DNA from: Planctomycetota bacterium
GTDB lineage: Bacteria; Planctomycetota; Phycisphaerae; UBA1845
NCBI GenBank assembly: GCA_024277835.1
Contig: JAJRUK010000348.1
Coordinates: 1 to 13,855, forward strand
Reading direction: 5' to 3'
Length of the DNA: 13,855 bases
In this document: piece by piece, positions 6,396 through 13,425 of the stretch
Position numbering within the stretch: position 1 is the first letter of the stretch
Layout: each line of letters starts with the position of its first letter
Program-made: the position numbers and the translations under genes
Notes under the pieces: model-generated
The model's database searches: none
Told to the model about the DNA's origin: nothing
What the model saw: the letters and a program-made list of their open reading frames with translations, nothing else

Positions 6396-8093
6396 CTAAG
6401 CGTCGAAGGGGGCGCTCTTGGCTTTCTGAATAGGAGACTTCGCCGCTTCGAGGTCGCTCAGCAGGTTGATCGTCTCCGTCGCCCGATCGAGCAGGCCCAT
6501 GTGCTGAAGCGCAATCGCAAGATGCGCGGTATAGTCTGCGCTACTGGGTTGATACGCGGCGGCGAAGTCAAACTCGTCCATCGCAGCACTAAACCGCCGC
6601 TGATCGGCGAAGAGTAGCCCGAGTTGATAATGAAGCTCAACGGACTCGGGGTCGATGTCCAGAGCGCACTTTGCGACCACCGTCGCCTCCTGAAACCTTC
6701 CAAGTCGATGCAACGCGAGCGAGCGTCTGGTCTGGGCTTTGAGGTATTGGGGGTTGATGGTCACGGCCTCATCATAGGCGTCGAGCGCTGCCTCAAGATC
6801 ACCTTTGCTTTCCAGCAAGACGCCCAAACGGTAGTGCCGATCGGCGTGGCCCGGTGTTTCCTGGAGCATTTTACGGAGCGTTTCAATCTGACCGTCAATC
6901 AGCGTCGCGACGCTTTCGTCGACCGGGCCTTGCGGGTGAGTCGCGATGTTCGCAGGGTCGAGGTGCTTTTTGCTTTGCGAACCGGCGGTCGCCTGAAGCT
7001 CCATCCGTGCGATTTCGCTGAACAGCAGCGTGCTATTGCCGCTGATCCCGCCAGCCATTTCAAAGCATTCTTCTGCCTGCGTCTTCCCGCCGACGGCGCT
7101 GTGCGCGACGCCAAGTCCGACGTACGCGGTCGTGATGCGATCATTGATCTCGATCGCATTGGCAAAAGCGGTTGCAGCACTGGCGAAATCACCCCGCCGG
7201 AGTCTGGCGGTCCCCGATTTGATCGTTGCTTCCAAATACTCAGGATTAATCTCAATGGCTCGCTCGTAGGCTCGCTCTGCGTCGCGCGGGCGACCCGCTT
7301 TGTGATAGAGGTCGCCGAGTCGCAGGTGTTGATCGGCTGCGTCTTCGCGCTGATCAATACGCCTCTGCAATTCCCGAATCGCGTCGTCGATTCGCCCGCT
7401 CTCAACGCACATTTCGACGAACTGATCGGTTGTCGTCCAGTTGTCCGGGTCGAGCGTGATCGTGTTTTCGTAATGACGTGCTGCCGCGTCGAAGTTTCCG
7501 CACTGAAGGTGCAAATTGGCAAGCGTCATCATCGAATCGAGGTCGCCGGGGTCGATGGCGCAGATTTCTTCATAACATTCCGTCGCATTGGTAAGATCGC
7601 CAGCGCGAAAATGGATGGCAGCCATTCGCTCGCGTGCGTTGCGAAGTCCGGGGACTAGTTCCAGCGCCTGGGCGTAGGCGATAAGTGCTCCGTCGGTGTC
7701 GCCAAGTCGTTCTTGACAATAAGCGATCGCGAACACCGTCGCTGCACCATCGGATGAATCGGCGGAGTTGTCGGCGCTGATGTGAAGTTGCTCAATCGCG
7801 TCTTCCGTGAACCCAAGCGCGTCAAGGGCGCACGCGAGACCGATGCGCGCACGTTCGAGCGACGGGTCAACGGCGATGGCATCTTCAAAGGTCGTTCGGG
7901 CACGCTGCAATTCATGGTGATCCATGAGCACGAGCGCGTACGTCGAGAGTGCGTCGGCGTCGTCGGGAGCACTTTCAGCCAGATGACGCGAGCAGGCGAG
8001 ATCAACCTCTTCGCGACCGCCCAAGACATCACGAAACGCCGCGCGCAGTTCGACGAGAAGCCCTCGCCCCAAGATTTCGAGTAGATTAGACAT
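6396..8093 (-). CDS. Tetratricopeptide-repeat protein (about 13 TPRs)
   Basis: A 565-residue protein made almost wholly of 34-residue TPR hairpins, which form a superhelical surface for protein binding. About nine repeats run from residue 45 to 350 (for example GDLYHKAGRPRDAERAYERA and ANLHLQCGNFDAAARHYENT). A linker of about 65 residues without clear repeats follows, then four more repeats to about 545 (for example YRLGVLLESKGDLEAALDAY). There is no signal peptide, membrane helix or catalytic domain, so a cytoplasmic scaffold is likely, but no partner can be named. The start ATG at 8093 has no clear ribosome-binding site. It follows the stop of the upstream TPR gene by 14 bp, which suggests one operon with re-initiation. 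It is convergent with the enolase-superfamily gene across a 57-bp gap that shows no strong terminator. Confidence 0.87.
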   Translation of the reverse strand: MSNLLEILGRGLLVELRAAFRDVLGGREEVDLACSRHLAESAPDDADALSTYALVLMDHHELQRARTTFEDAIAVDPSLERARIGLACALDALGFTEDAIEQLHISADNSADSSDGAATVFAIAYCQERLGDTDGALIAYAQALELVPGLRNARERMAAIHFRAGDLTNATECYEEICAIDPGDLDSMMTLANLHLQCGNFDAAARHYENTITLDPDNWTTTDQFVEMCVESGRIDDAIRELQRRIDQREDAADQHLRLGDLYHKAGRPRDAERAYERAIEINPEYLEATIKSGTARLRRGDFASAATAFANAIEINDRITTAYVGLGVAHSAVGGKTQAEECFEMAGGISGNSTLLFSEIARMELQATAGSQSKKHLDPANIATHPQGPVDESVATLIDGQIETLRKMLQETPGHADRHYRLGVLLESKGDLEAALDAYDEAVTINPQYLKAQTRRSLALHRLGRFQEATVVAKCALDIDPESVELHYQLGLLFADQRRFSAAMDEFDFAAAYQPSSADYTAHLAIALQHMGLLDRATETINLLSDLEAAKSPIQKAKSAPFDA

Positions 8094-8107
8094 TGCGTAT
8101 TGAGTCG

Positions 8108-9316
8108 TTACTTCGGAAGCGCCGACAGTGCGTGCTTTGCTTTTTCGTACCGCTTGTTCAGAGCAAGGGCGCTTCGGTAAGCTTCTTTCGCTTTGAGAAC
8201 CTGCCCCTGATCGCGATAAAGATTGCCCAGCAGAAAATGGACGTCCGCGTAGTCAGCGCCGGCGCGGACGGCTTGCTCAAGGCGACTCGTCGCGTCAGCC
8301 TTGCGATTCGTTTGTTGGTACAACTTGCCCAGTTCGATGAACGCCCGAACACAATTCGGGTTGAGTTCGATTGCTTGTTCGTTCTGCTCAATCGCCTCAA
8401 GAGGGCGGTCGAGGCGGTCGAGCACGCGTCCGCAGTGATAGTGCAACTCGGCGTGTTCGGGCGAATGTTGCAACGCTTGCTCGAGCGTCCGAAGCAGGTT
8501 TTCATAAACGCGCGTGTTGACGCTGCCAGGTGGTAGCGAAAGAAAAGCGTCGACGAAGTCGGGGTCTCGTTCGACGATTGCGGCGATTTGCTCGATCCAG
8601 CGATCGGGCAAGACGCGACTGCTGCCCTCAACGGTCGCACGAACGGAGACGGCGTGTCCTTGTTGCGTCGCTGCACGGACGGCATGGGTCAACAGCGAGG
8701 CGATGCGGGCATCGTTGGGTCGCAGTGATTGAGCGTGGCGAAGCAGATTGACGGCCTGCTTTGGATCGAGTCGCACGCCGCATGTAAGGGCGAGGCTTAC
8801 GTGTGCATCGACGTGGTTCCGATCAATGCTCAGCGCTTGCGTGAGTCGCAACTCCGCCTCTTCAAGCTGATCGCAGGATGCGAGGAAGGTTCCCAGTTGA
8901 AAGTGCAACTCGGCGTGTTCCGGGTTCCGCTTAATCGCTCGACGCAGGGTAATGACGGCTTCGTCCGGGCGATCGGCGGACCACAGCGCGTGGGCCGCGC
9001 GAATTGCGTTTATTTGGGGGGATACTTCATCATCACTTGCGACCGTGAACTCCGTAGCCGCGGTCGCGTAGTCGCCGTTGCCAAGACATGCCGCCCCCAG
9101 AAGCGTGCGCAGTTGTTCTTCGCTGGCACCCAGACCGCGGGCGTCGTTGAACGAGGCGATCGCATCATCGAACCGGCGGGCATTGAGCATGCACAGTCCT
9201 CGTCGCGTCGCGTCGTCGGCACTACATTTTCGGACGATCAGGTCGGCGAGCTGCGCATGAACGTTTGCATCTGAAACTGCGTAGGCGGTGCTCGTTTTTT
9301 GCATAGACTCTTGCAT
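8108..9316 (-). CDS. Tetratricopeptide-repeat protein (about 8 TPRs)
   Basis: A 402-residue TPR protein, first gene of a two-gene operon with another TPR protein. I place the start at ATG 9316 because AAGGA lies 8 nt upstream. The frame is open a further 179 codons upstream, but that stretch is Arg/Ser-rich, not TPR-like, and overlaps the divergent ligase gene. Repeats include MLNARRFDDAIASFNDARGL near the N-terminus, HAELHFQLGTFLASCDQLEE in the middle and VHFLLGNLYRDQGQVLKAKE near the C-terminus. A less regular stretch of about 70 residues in the middle (around AATQQGHAVSVRATVEGSSR) divides two blocks. No signal peptide or enzymatic domain is seen. A scaffold role is a family-based inference. 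Confidence 0.86.
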   Translation of the reverse strand: MQESMQKTSTAYAVSDANVHAQLADLIVRKCSADDATRRGLCMLNARRFDDAIASFNDARGLGASEEQLRTLLGAACLGNGDYATAATEFTVASDDEVSPQINAIRAAHALWSADRPDEAVITLRRAIKRNPEHAELHFQLGTFLASCDQLEEAELRLTQALSIDRNHVDAHVSLALTCGVRLDPKQAVNLLRHAQSLRPNDARIASLLTHAVRAATQQGHAVSVRATVEGSSRVLPDRWIEQIAAIVERDPDFVDAFLSLPPGSVNTRVYENLLRTLEQALQHSPEHAELHYHCGRVLDRLDRPLEAIEQNEQAIELNPNCVRAFIELGKLYQQTNRKADATSRLEQAVRAGADYADVHFLLGNLYRDQGQVLKAKEAYRSALALNKRYEKAKHALSALPK

Positions 9317-9557
9317 CGTGATATTCCTTGCCGCAACCCTGACTAACCCTAAGCTCTCCTCAGCGAACTTCGACCGAAGATGCGGCAGGGGTCTATCGAC
9401 GCGTGGGGTGTCTTGCTTGGTCATCCAAGGCGAGTGCCGTCTGCGGGCGACGTTATCGGAAAGCAAGAAACGGCGAGTGGCTGGACAATGGCGGCGTCCC
9501 GGTCTACGCTTCCGCGCGTCGGTCGAGATGAGGCGTGGCGATCGGATGTAGCGGCGC

Positions 9558-11027
9558 ATGCTTGTTGATGCATTATTGGAATCAGCGAATACCAGGGGGG
9601 ATGTTTGCGCAGTGACGGACGGGGCCAAGTCCCTGACGTATCGCCAACTCGCTCGCCTGTCGCGCGTGTTGCGCGATTGTATTGTGAAGTCGACAGACGC
9701 TCCGCGCGTCGGAATCATGCTGCCAGCGTCAACCGCATTCCCTGCGACCCTCTTTGGCGCTCTGTGGGCGTCGAAAACGGTCGTTCCGCTCAACTTTTTG
9801 CTGCAACCGGAGGAACTGACGCGGATCGTTCTCGATTCAGAGATTGATACCATTGTAACCGTACGACCGTTCGAGAAGCTCGCGTCGCAGCTTGATGTGA
9901 AAATCGTCTACCTCGAAGACCTTCACCTGAAGCGCAAAATGGTCTGGGCGACGCTCCGTAGTTTCCCGCCAGCACCGGTCGTCGATAAAAACGACACAGC
10001 CGTCTTGCTCTACACATCCGGGACGTCGGGCGATCCGAAGGGCGTTGAGCTGACGTACGAGAATCTTCGCAGTAACTGCGTTGATACGATCGCGTCGCTC
10101 AACGTTGATCCGAAGCAGACCTTTCTCAACATCCTGCCGCCGTTTCATATTTTCGGATTGACCGCGAATGTGCTGCTCCCGGTGGTCCTGGGCGCGACGG
10201 TGTTCGCCATTCCGCGCTTCAACCCGCTGGCAGTGCTGCGGGCCGTGAAGGAGCACCAAATTTCGATCATCATGGCCATCCCGAGCATGTACGCCGCGAT
10301 GCTGCGAAGTAAGTCGGCGAAACCGGATACGTTCGACTCGATATACCTTGCCATTACCGGCGGCGAACCTCTTTCGGACAGTATCGTCACCGAGTTTGAG
10401 CAGCGGTTTGGTTTGACGCTTCGGCAGGGGTATGGACTCAGCGAGACGTCGCCAGTGCTATCAGTCGGCACGCGCGACGCCTTTAAGAATCGTACGGTAG
10501 GTAGACCCATTCGCAATGTACAAATCCGGATCATCGACGAGCAGGGGAGAGAGGTCCAAGCCAGCGACGACGGCGAAATCCTCGTGCGCTCGCCGGGCGT
10601 GATGAAGGGTTATTTCAAGAAACCTGACGAGACAAAGTCCGTCCTCGGCAATGACGGCTGGTTCCGCACAGGCGACATCGGCAACGTCGATAGCGACGGA
10701 TTCCTTTCGATCACGGGTCGCTCCAAAGAGATGATGATCATCGGCGGCGAAAACGTTTTTCCTCGCGAGATCGAATCTGTTCTCGAATCACATGAAGCCG
10801 TCCTACAGGCTGCCGTGATTGGCGCACCGGACGGAATGCGCGGAGAAGTTCCGATCGCTTTTGTCATACCACAGAAAGACGCGACAGTGACAAGCGACGA
10901 GCTTCGAAGTTTTGCGCGTAAATCACTCGCCAATTTCAAAACTCCCAGGCGAATCGAAATCCGCGACGATCTCCCCACCGGCCCCACCGGAAAAATCCTC
11001 AAACGCAAGCTCAGGGAGCAAATTTAA
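9558..11027 (+). CDS. AMP-forming acyl-CoA synthetase / acyl ligase
   Basis: A 489-residue member of the ANL adenylating superfamily, which activates a carboxylic acid with ATP to an acyl-AMP and passes it to CoA or a carrier protein. Motifs in order: phosphate-binding loop LLYTSGTSGDPKG (150-162), PPFHIFG (194-200), ITGGEPLSD (266-274), YGLSETSP (292-299), GWFRTGDIG (367-375), hinge GRSKEMMIIGGENVFPREIE (387-406) and catalytic Lys479 in GPTGKI. The set is complete, so it should be active. The GENVFPREIE hinge and compact length resemble long-chain fatty acyl-CoA or acyl-ACP synthetases; the acid cannot be fixed by eye. It is divergent from the TPR operon across a 241-bp gap (9317-9557) in which I see no gene or strong promoter. 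The ribosome-binding site is weak. Confidence 0.92.
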   Translation: MLVDALLESANTRGDVCAVTDGAKSLTYRQLARLSRVLRDCIVKSTDAPRVGIMLPASTAFPATLFGALWASKTVVPLNFLLQPEELTRIVLDSEIDTIVTVRPFEKLASQLDVKIVYLEDLHLKRKMVWATLRSFPPAPVVDKNDTAVLLYTSGTSGDPKGVELTYENLRSNCVDTIASLNVDPKQTFLNILPPFHIFGLTANVLLPVVLGATVFAIPRFNPLAVLRAVKEHQISIIMAIPSMYAAMLRSKSAKPDTFDSIYLAITGGEPLSDSIVTEFEQRFGLTLRQGYGLSETSPVLSVGTRDAFKNRTVGRPIRNVQIRIIDEQGREVQASDDGEILVRSPGVMKGYFKKPDETKSVLGNDGWFRTGDIGNVDSDGFLSITGRSKEMMIIGGENVFPREIESVLESHEAVLQAAVIGAPDGMRGEVPIAFVIPQKDATVTSDELRSFARKSLANFKTPRRIEIRDDLPTGPTGKILKRKLREQI

Positions 11028-11034
11028 GCGTTGA

Positions 11035-11063
11035 TTGCATTTCCCCCTTCAAATTGATATGCT
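11035..11063 (+). promoter_or_regulatory. Candidate sigma-70-like promoter of the cysteine-rich protein
   Basis: TTGCAT (11035-11040) and TATGCT (11058-11063) are separated by 17 bp and lie directly after the ligase stop, giving a leader of about 50 nt with a small GGCGG/CCGCC hairpin. The -35 and -10 boxes match the consensus only in part (3/6 and 4/6). Confidence 0.35.
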
Positions 11064-11120
11064 ATCTGGCGGTGGGGGTTCCGCCGGTCGATTGAAGTAC
11101 ACGGAAAGGGAGGAAGCATC

Positions 11121-12296
11121 ATGGTCGGTACGTTTAGGTTTGGGGCATGTCTTTCGGTAGTGGTCTTCACGTTGTGTGGTCCGGTTGCAATCGCCCAGCA
11201 AAGAGATGATGTTTCAGCGACGCCGCTGATGGTGGCGCTCGGTGCGTGCTGCGATACAGTCGCCGCAACGTGTACACCCGACGTCGCCGAGGGCGATTGT
11301 CAGGGGATGAATCAGAATTGGTTCGAGGGCGTCACTTGCGCAGCCGCCGATTGCGGATCGCCGCTTGGTGCGTGTTGCTTCAAAGATACGGATCAAATCG
11401 AAAAATGCATGAACATGCCGGAATCGCTTTGCGCCGTCACAGGTCTCACATTCGTTCCCCGGCAATGGCAAGGCGGTGCAACTTGCGGAACCAATAATCA
11501 GTCGTGCCCACTTATCTCGTGCTTGGGCAGAGAAGGCAGTTGTTTTGAACCGCACTTTACGCGCGCGTGCAACGATGCATCCTGCTGTTCGGATGTTTGC
11601 CGGCTCCCGTTCCAAGATTTCTGTTGCGAGTTCGAGTGGGATTACGGTTGTGTCCAAATTGCGAATGGAGTATGCGACCTCGGCGCATGCTGCGAAATGA
11701 GAAGCGGAACGTGCGTAGATTACATTTCGAGTACGAATTGTTCCGGGGAAACCGATGCGTACTTCCTGCGGGAGCAATGTTCGGAAGTAGCATGTACACC
11801 CGCTGTTGGTGCGTGTTGCGACAGGACAGCGGGCGGTGGGGCCATTTGCGTCGATGATGCCTTTCTCGATGACTGCATCGCTCCACATTTGCAATTCACC
11901 GCTGACGAAACCTGTGCGAGTGCAGGCTGTACCGAGTTTACAGGTTCCTGCTGCGATTTTCGCGACGGAACGTGCGCAGATGGGATTGAGTTAGGCAACT
12001 GCGGCGCTCCCGCGCAACGATGGCTCCAGAGTACGACCTGCGACATCGCATCTTGCTCGCCCGAGTCCGCCGCCTGTTGTGATCGACTTCATGGAACTTG
12101 CACAAGCGCCACGTTCGCGGCGTGCAGTTGCAATGACTGCGAGTGGCTTGTCGGGCAGCGCTGCGAGGACGTCGTTTGCGAGGCGGGGTTCCTCCCGATT
12201 CCGACAACATCGCAGTGGGGCCTTGCTGTGCTCACGTTACTTCTACTATGTGCGGCGAAGATCGCCTTTGCGCGACCCACGGAAGCGACCACGTAA
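11121..12296 (+). CDS. Secreted cysteine-rich repeat protein with IPTL-CTERM-like sorting tail
   Basis: A 391-residue exported protein of unknown function. The start ATG has GGGAGGA 7-8 nt upstream. A signal peptide ends near AIA-QQ (residue 25). The mature region holds 48 cysteines. Six modules each begin with a CC pair (43, 85, 190, 232, 277, 319); three (43, 190, 277) have identical spacing CC-x6-C-x8-C-x12-C-x4-C, and the others differ slightly. Between modules 2 and 3 lies a different ten-cysteine segment (134-185) with NDASCCSDVC, DFCCEFEWDYGC and GVC, resembling a motif I associate with planctomycete extracellular proteins. The tail IPTTSQWGLAVLTLLLL (360-376), then Lys380 and Arg385, is the tripartite pattern of IPTL-CTERM proteins processed by exosortase. 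Role inferred: disulfide-stabilised surface or secreted protein. No exosortase gene is in the window. Confidence 0.85.
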   Translation: MVGTFRFGACLSVVVFTLCGPVAIAQQRDDVSATPLMVALGACCDTVAATCTPDVAEGDCQGMNQNWFEGVTCAAADCGSPLGACCFKDTDQIEKCMNMPESLCAVTGLTFVPRQWQGGATCGTNNQSCPLISCLGREGSCFEPHFTRACNDASCCSDVCRLPFQDFCCEFEWDYGCVQIANGVCDLGACCEMRSGTCVDYISSTNCSGETDAYFLREQCSEVACTPAVGACCDRTAGGGAICVDDAFLDDCIAPHLQFTADETCASAGCTEFTGSCCDFRDGTCADGIELGNCGAPAQRWLQSTTCDIASCSPESAACCDRLHGTCTSATFAACSCNDCEWLVGQRCEDVVCEAGFLPIPTTSQWGLAVLTLLLLCAAKIAFARPTEATT

Positions 12297-12339
12297 CACT
12301 ATAGCAAGTAAGGTCTGCTTTAGCGGGCTTGCTCTTCCG

Positions 12340-12373
12340 TCCCCCCTTTACAAAGGGGGGATCGAGGGGGGTT
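12340..12373. repeat. C6/G6 inverted-repeat hairpin between convergent genes
   Basis: TCCCCCCTTT (12340-12349) and AAAGGGGGGA (12352-12361) are perfect inverted copies around AC. A second G-run, GAGGGGGGTT, follows at 12364-12373 and could pair with the same C-run. This type of element is widely dispersed in bacterial intergenic regions. Its place between convergent genes suits a bidirectional terminator, although no long T-run follows. Confidence 0.6.
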
Positions 12374-12452
12374 GCCCGCGTCGCTTGCGTGTTGGGTGCT
12401 CCAGTAAGTCGCGACGTTTGCAACTCCGAGGGTTGTCGGGGTCCGATGCTCC

Positions 12453-12475
12453 GCGCGGGCTGAAGCCACCCGCGC
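12453..12475. repeat. GC-rich hairpin repeat (GCGGGCTGAAGCC type)
   Basis: GCGCGGG and CCCGCGC pair perfectly across the loop CTGAAGCCA. It sits 18 bp from the stop of the pseudopilin-like gene. The GCGGGCTGAAGCC wording is familiar as a dispersed intergenic repeat in planctomycete genomes (recollection, not tested). With the neighbouring C6/G6 element it explains most of the 196-bp gap 12297-12492, where I see no gene. Confidence 0.45.
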
Positions 12476-12492
12476 TCAGGGTGGCGCGCGCG

Positions 12493-13353
12493 TTACGGGC
12501 TGACTGTTACGTCGATGACGCCGTTGAGGTCGTAGTCGCGGGCAAGATCGTCGCGAAGGCGTGTGCTCCACTCGCCGTGCAAATCCTGAAACAGATAGTT
12601 CGTCCCGCCCGAATGACGATCGTCGAACCGGTTGCCGTTAGCGCGTCCATCGGAACCGGCATAGTTCGCCTCGCCCGCGTCGATGTAACTGCAATCATCC
12701 AAACCGATCCCGTCGCCGCGCTCTGACATGGGGTTCGCATCGCCAATCAGCGGCATGCGCGGGCGAATGTTCTCGCGCGAGGCGGGCCTGTTCGGGTTCG
12801 GTCGCGTGTTCTCCGACCAACGTCCGCTCGCATCAACTGCATAGGTGCCCACGGACCACGACGGAAGATAAACGCGATAGCTTCCGCTATAAACGCCATC
12901 GCCGCCGGCAGACTTACAAGTGAAATACTCTTCCCAGCGATCTCCGTCGATATTGCGTTGAACCGGATAATTCTTAGGCACATTGACGTTGTCGCGATAG
13001 ACGTACTTAAAGAGAATCTCAGTCCATCCGTATTCGAGATTAGCCGGGACCGGTTGAATGTTGCCCTGGCTGTCGGGCGTTTGGGGGAGAAGCTCAGGCG
13101 TCCATCGAGCGGGGGGAAGCGTGGCGTACGTTCCTTCGTAGGCTGCGATAGCGTTTCCGAATTCCTTCAGTCGTGCGAGGCAATGAACGCTCTTGGCCTG
13201 CGCCCGTGCGCGACTCAGCGATGGCAAGAGAATTGAGATCAACAGCGAAATAATGGAGATAACGACCAGCAACTCGATCAGCGTAAACGCCCGGCCAATG
13301 GTTCTTCGATACGCCCGCGATGTTTGCTTAAAGCTCATTGATGGTCGACTCAT
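12493..13353 (-). CDS. Type II secretion pseudopilin-like protein (prepilin-type N-terminus, H-x9-D tail)
   Basis: A 286-residue exported protein with a class III prepilin leader: basic segment 1-22, then FTLIELLVVISIISLLISIL from Phe23 as the membrane helix, with the usual Glu at mature position 5 (Glu27). The residue before cleavage is Ala22 rather than Gly. After a helical spine (SRARAQAKSVHCLARLKEF) comes a soluble domain. Near the C-terminus, His247 to Asp257 (HSGGTNYLFQD) followed by Leu-His resembles the H-x9-DG motif of the large planctomycete prepilin-like family, but DG is DL here. These proteins are abundant in planctomycetes and most lack a known role. The protein ends with an Asp-rich DLNGVIDV stretch. 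ATG at 13353 is taken as start; an in-frame ATG at 13338 is possible, and neither has a strong ribosome-binding site. Confidence 0.87.
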   Translation of the reverse strand: MSRPSMSFKQTSRAYRRTIGRAFTLIELLVVISIISLLISILLPSLSRARAQAKSVHCLARLKEFGNAIAAYEGTYATLPPARWTPELLPQTPDSQGNIQPVPANLEYGWTEILFKYVYRDNVNVPKNYPVQRNIDGDRWEEYFTCKSAGGDGVYSGSYRVYLPSWSVGTYAVDASGRWSENTRPNPNRPASRENIRPRMPLIGDANPMSERGDGIGLDDCSYIDAGEANYAGSDGRANGNRFDDRHSGGTNYLFQDLHGEWSTRLRDDLARDYDLNGVIDVTVSP

Positions 13354-13387
13354 CGGAGTTGCCCGTGTGACCTACATCCTACCGTAA

Positions 13388-13415
13388 ATTCTAGCGGTCG
13401 TAAGCAGCAAATCAA
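13388..13415 (-). promoter_or_regulatory. Candidate sigma-70-like promoter of the pseudopilin-like gene
   Basis: On the minus strand TTGATT (13415-13410) and TAGAAT (13393-13388) are 16 bp apart, matching 4/6 and 5/6 of the consensus boxes. Transcription would start near 13381, about 28 nt before the ATG. It lies in the 72-bp gap after the upstream CBM9-like gene, so the pseudopilin-like gene may have its own promoter. Confidence 0.42.
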
Positions 13416-13425
13416 ACGGCTTGCA

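Noticed and set aside
6624..7658. Plus-strand frame of 344 codons opposite the first TPR gene
   Set aside because: Shadow of the TPR gene; no recognisable domain and no ribosome-binding site that would argue for it.
9317..9853. A 179-codon open extension upstream of the second TPR gene on the minus strand
   Set aside because: The stretch is Arg/Ser-rich with no TPR pattern, overlaps the start of the divergent ligase gene, and the ATG at 9316 has a good AAGGA ribosome-binding site.
11121..12296. The cysteine-rich repeats as metallothionein- or EGF-like domains
   Set aside because: Cysteine spacing CC-x6-C-x8-C-x12-C-x4-C and the near absence of CxC motifs do not fit either family; no EGF glycine or aromatic pattern is seen.
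12079..12726. Plus-strand frame of 215 codons crossing the repeat-filled convergent gap
   Set aside because: It overlaps the ends of two real genes and runs through hairpin repeats; the product has no family features.
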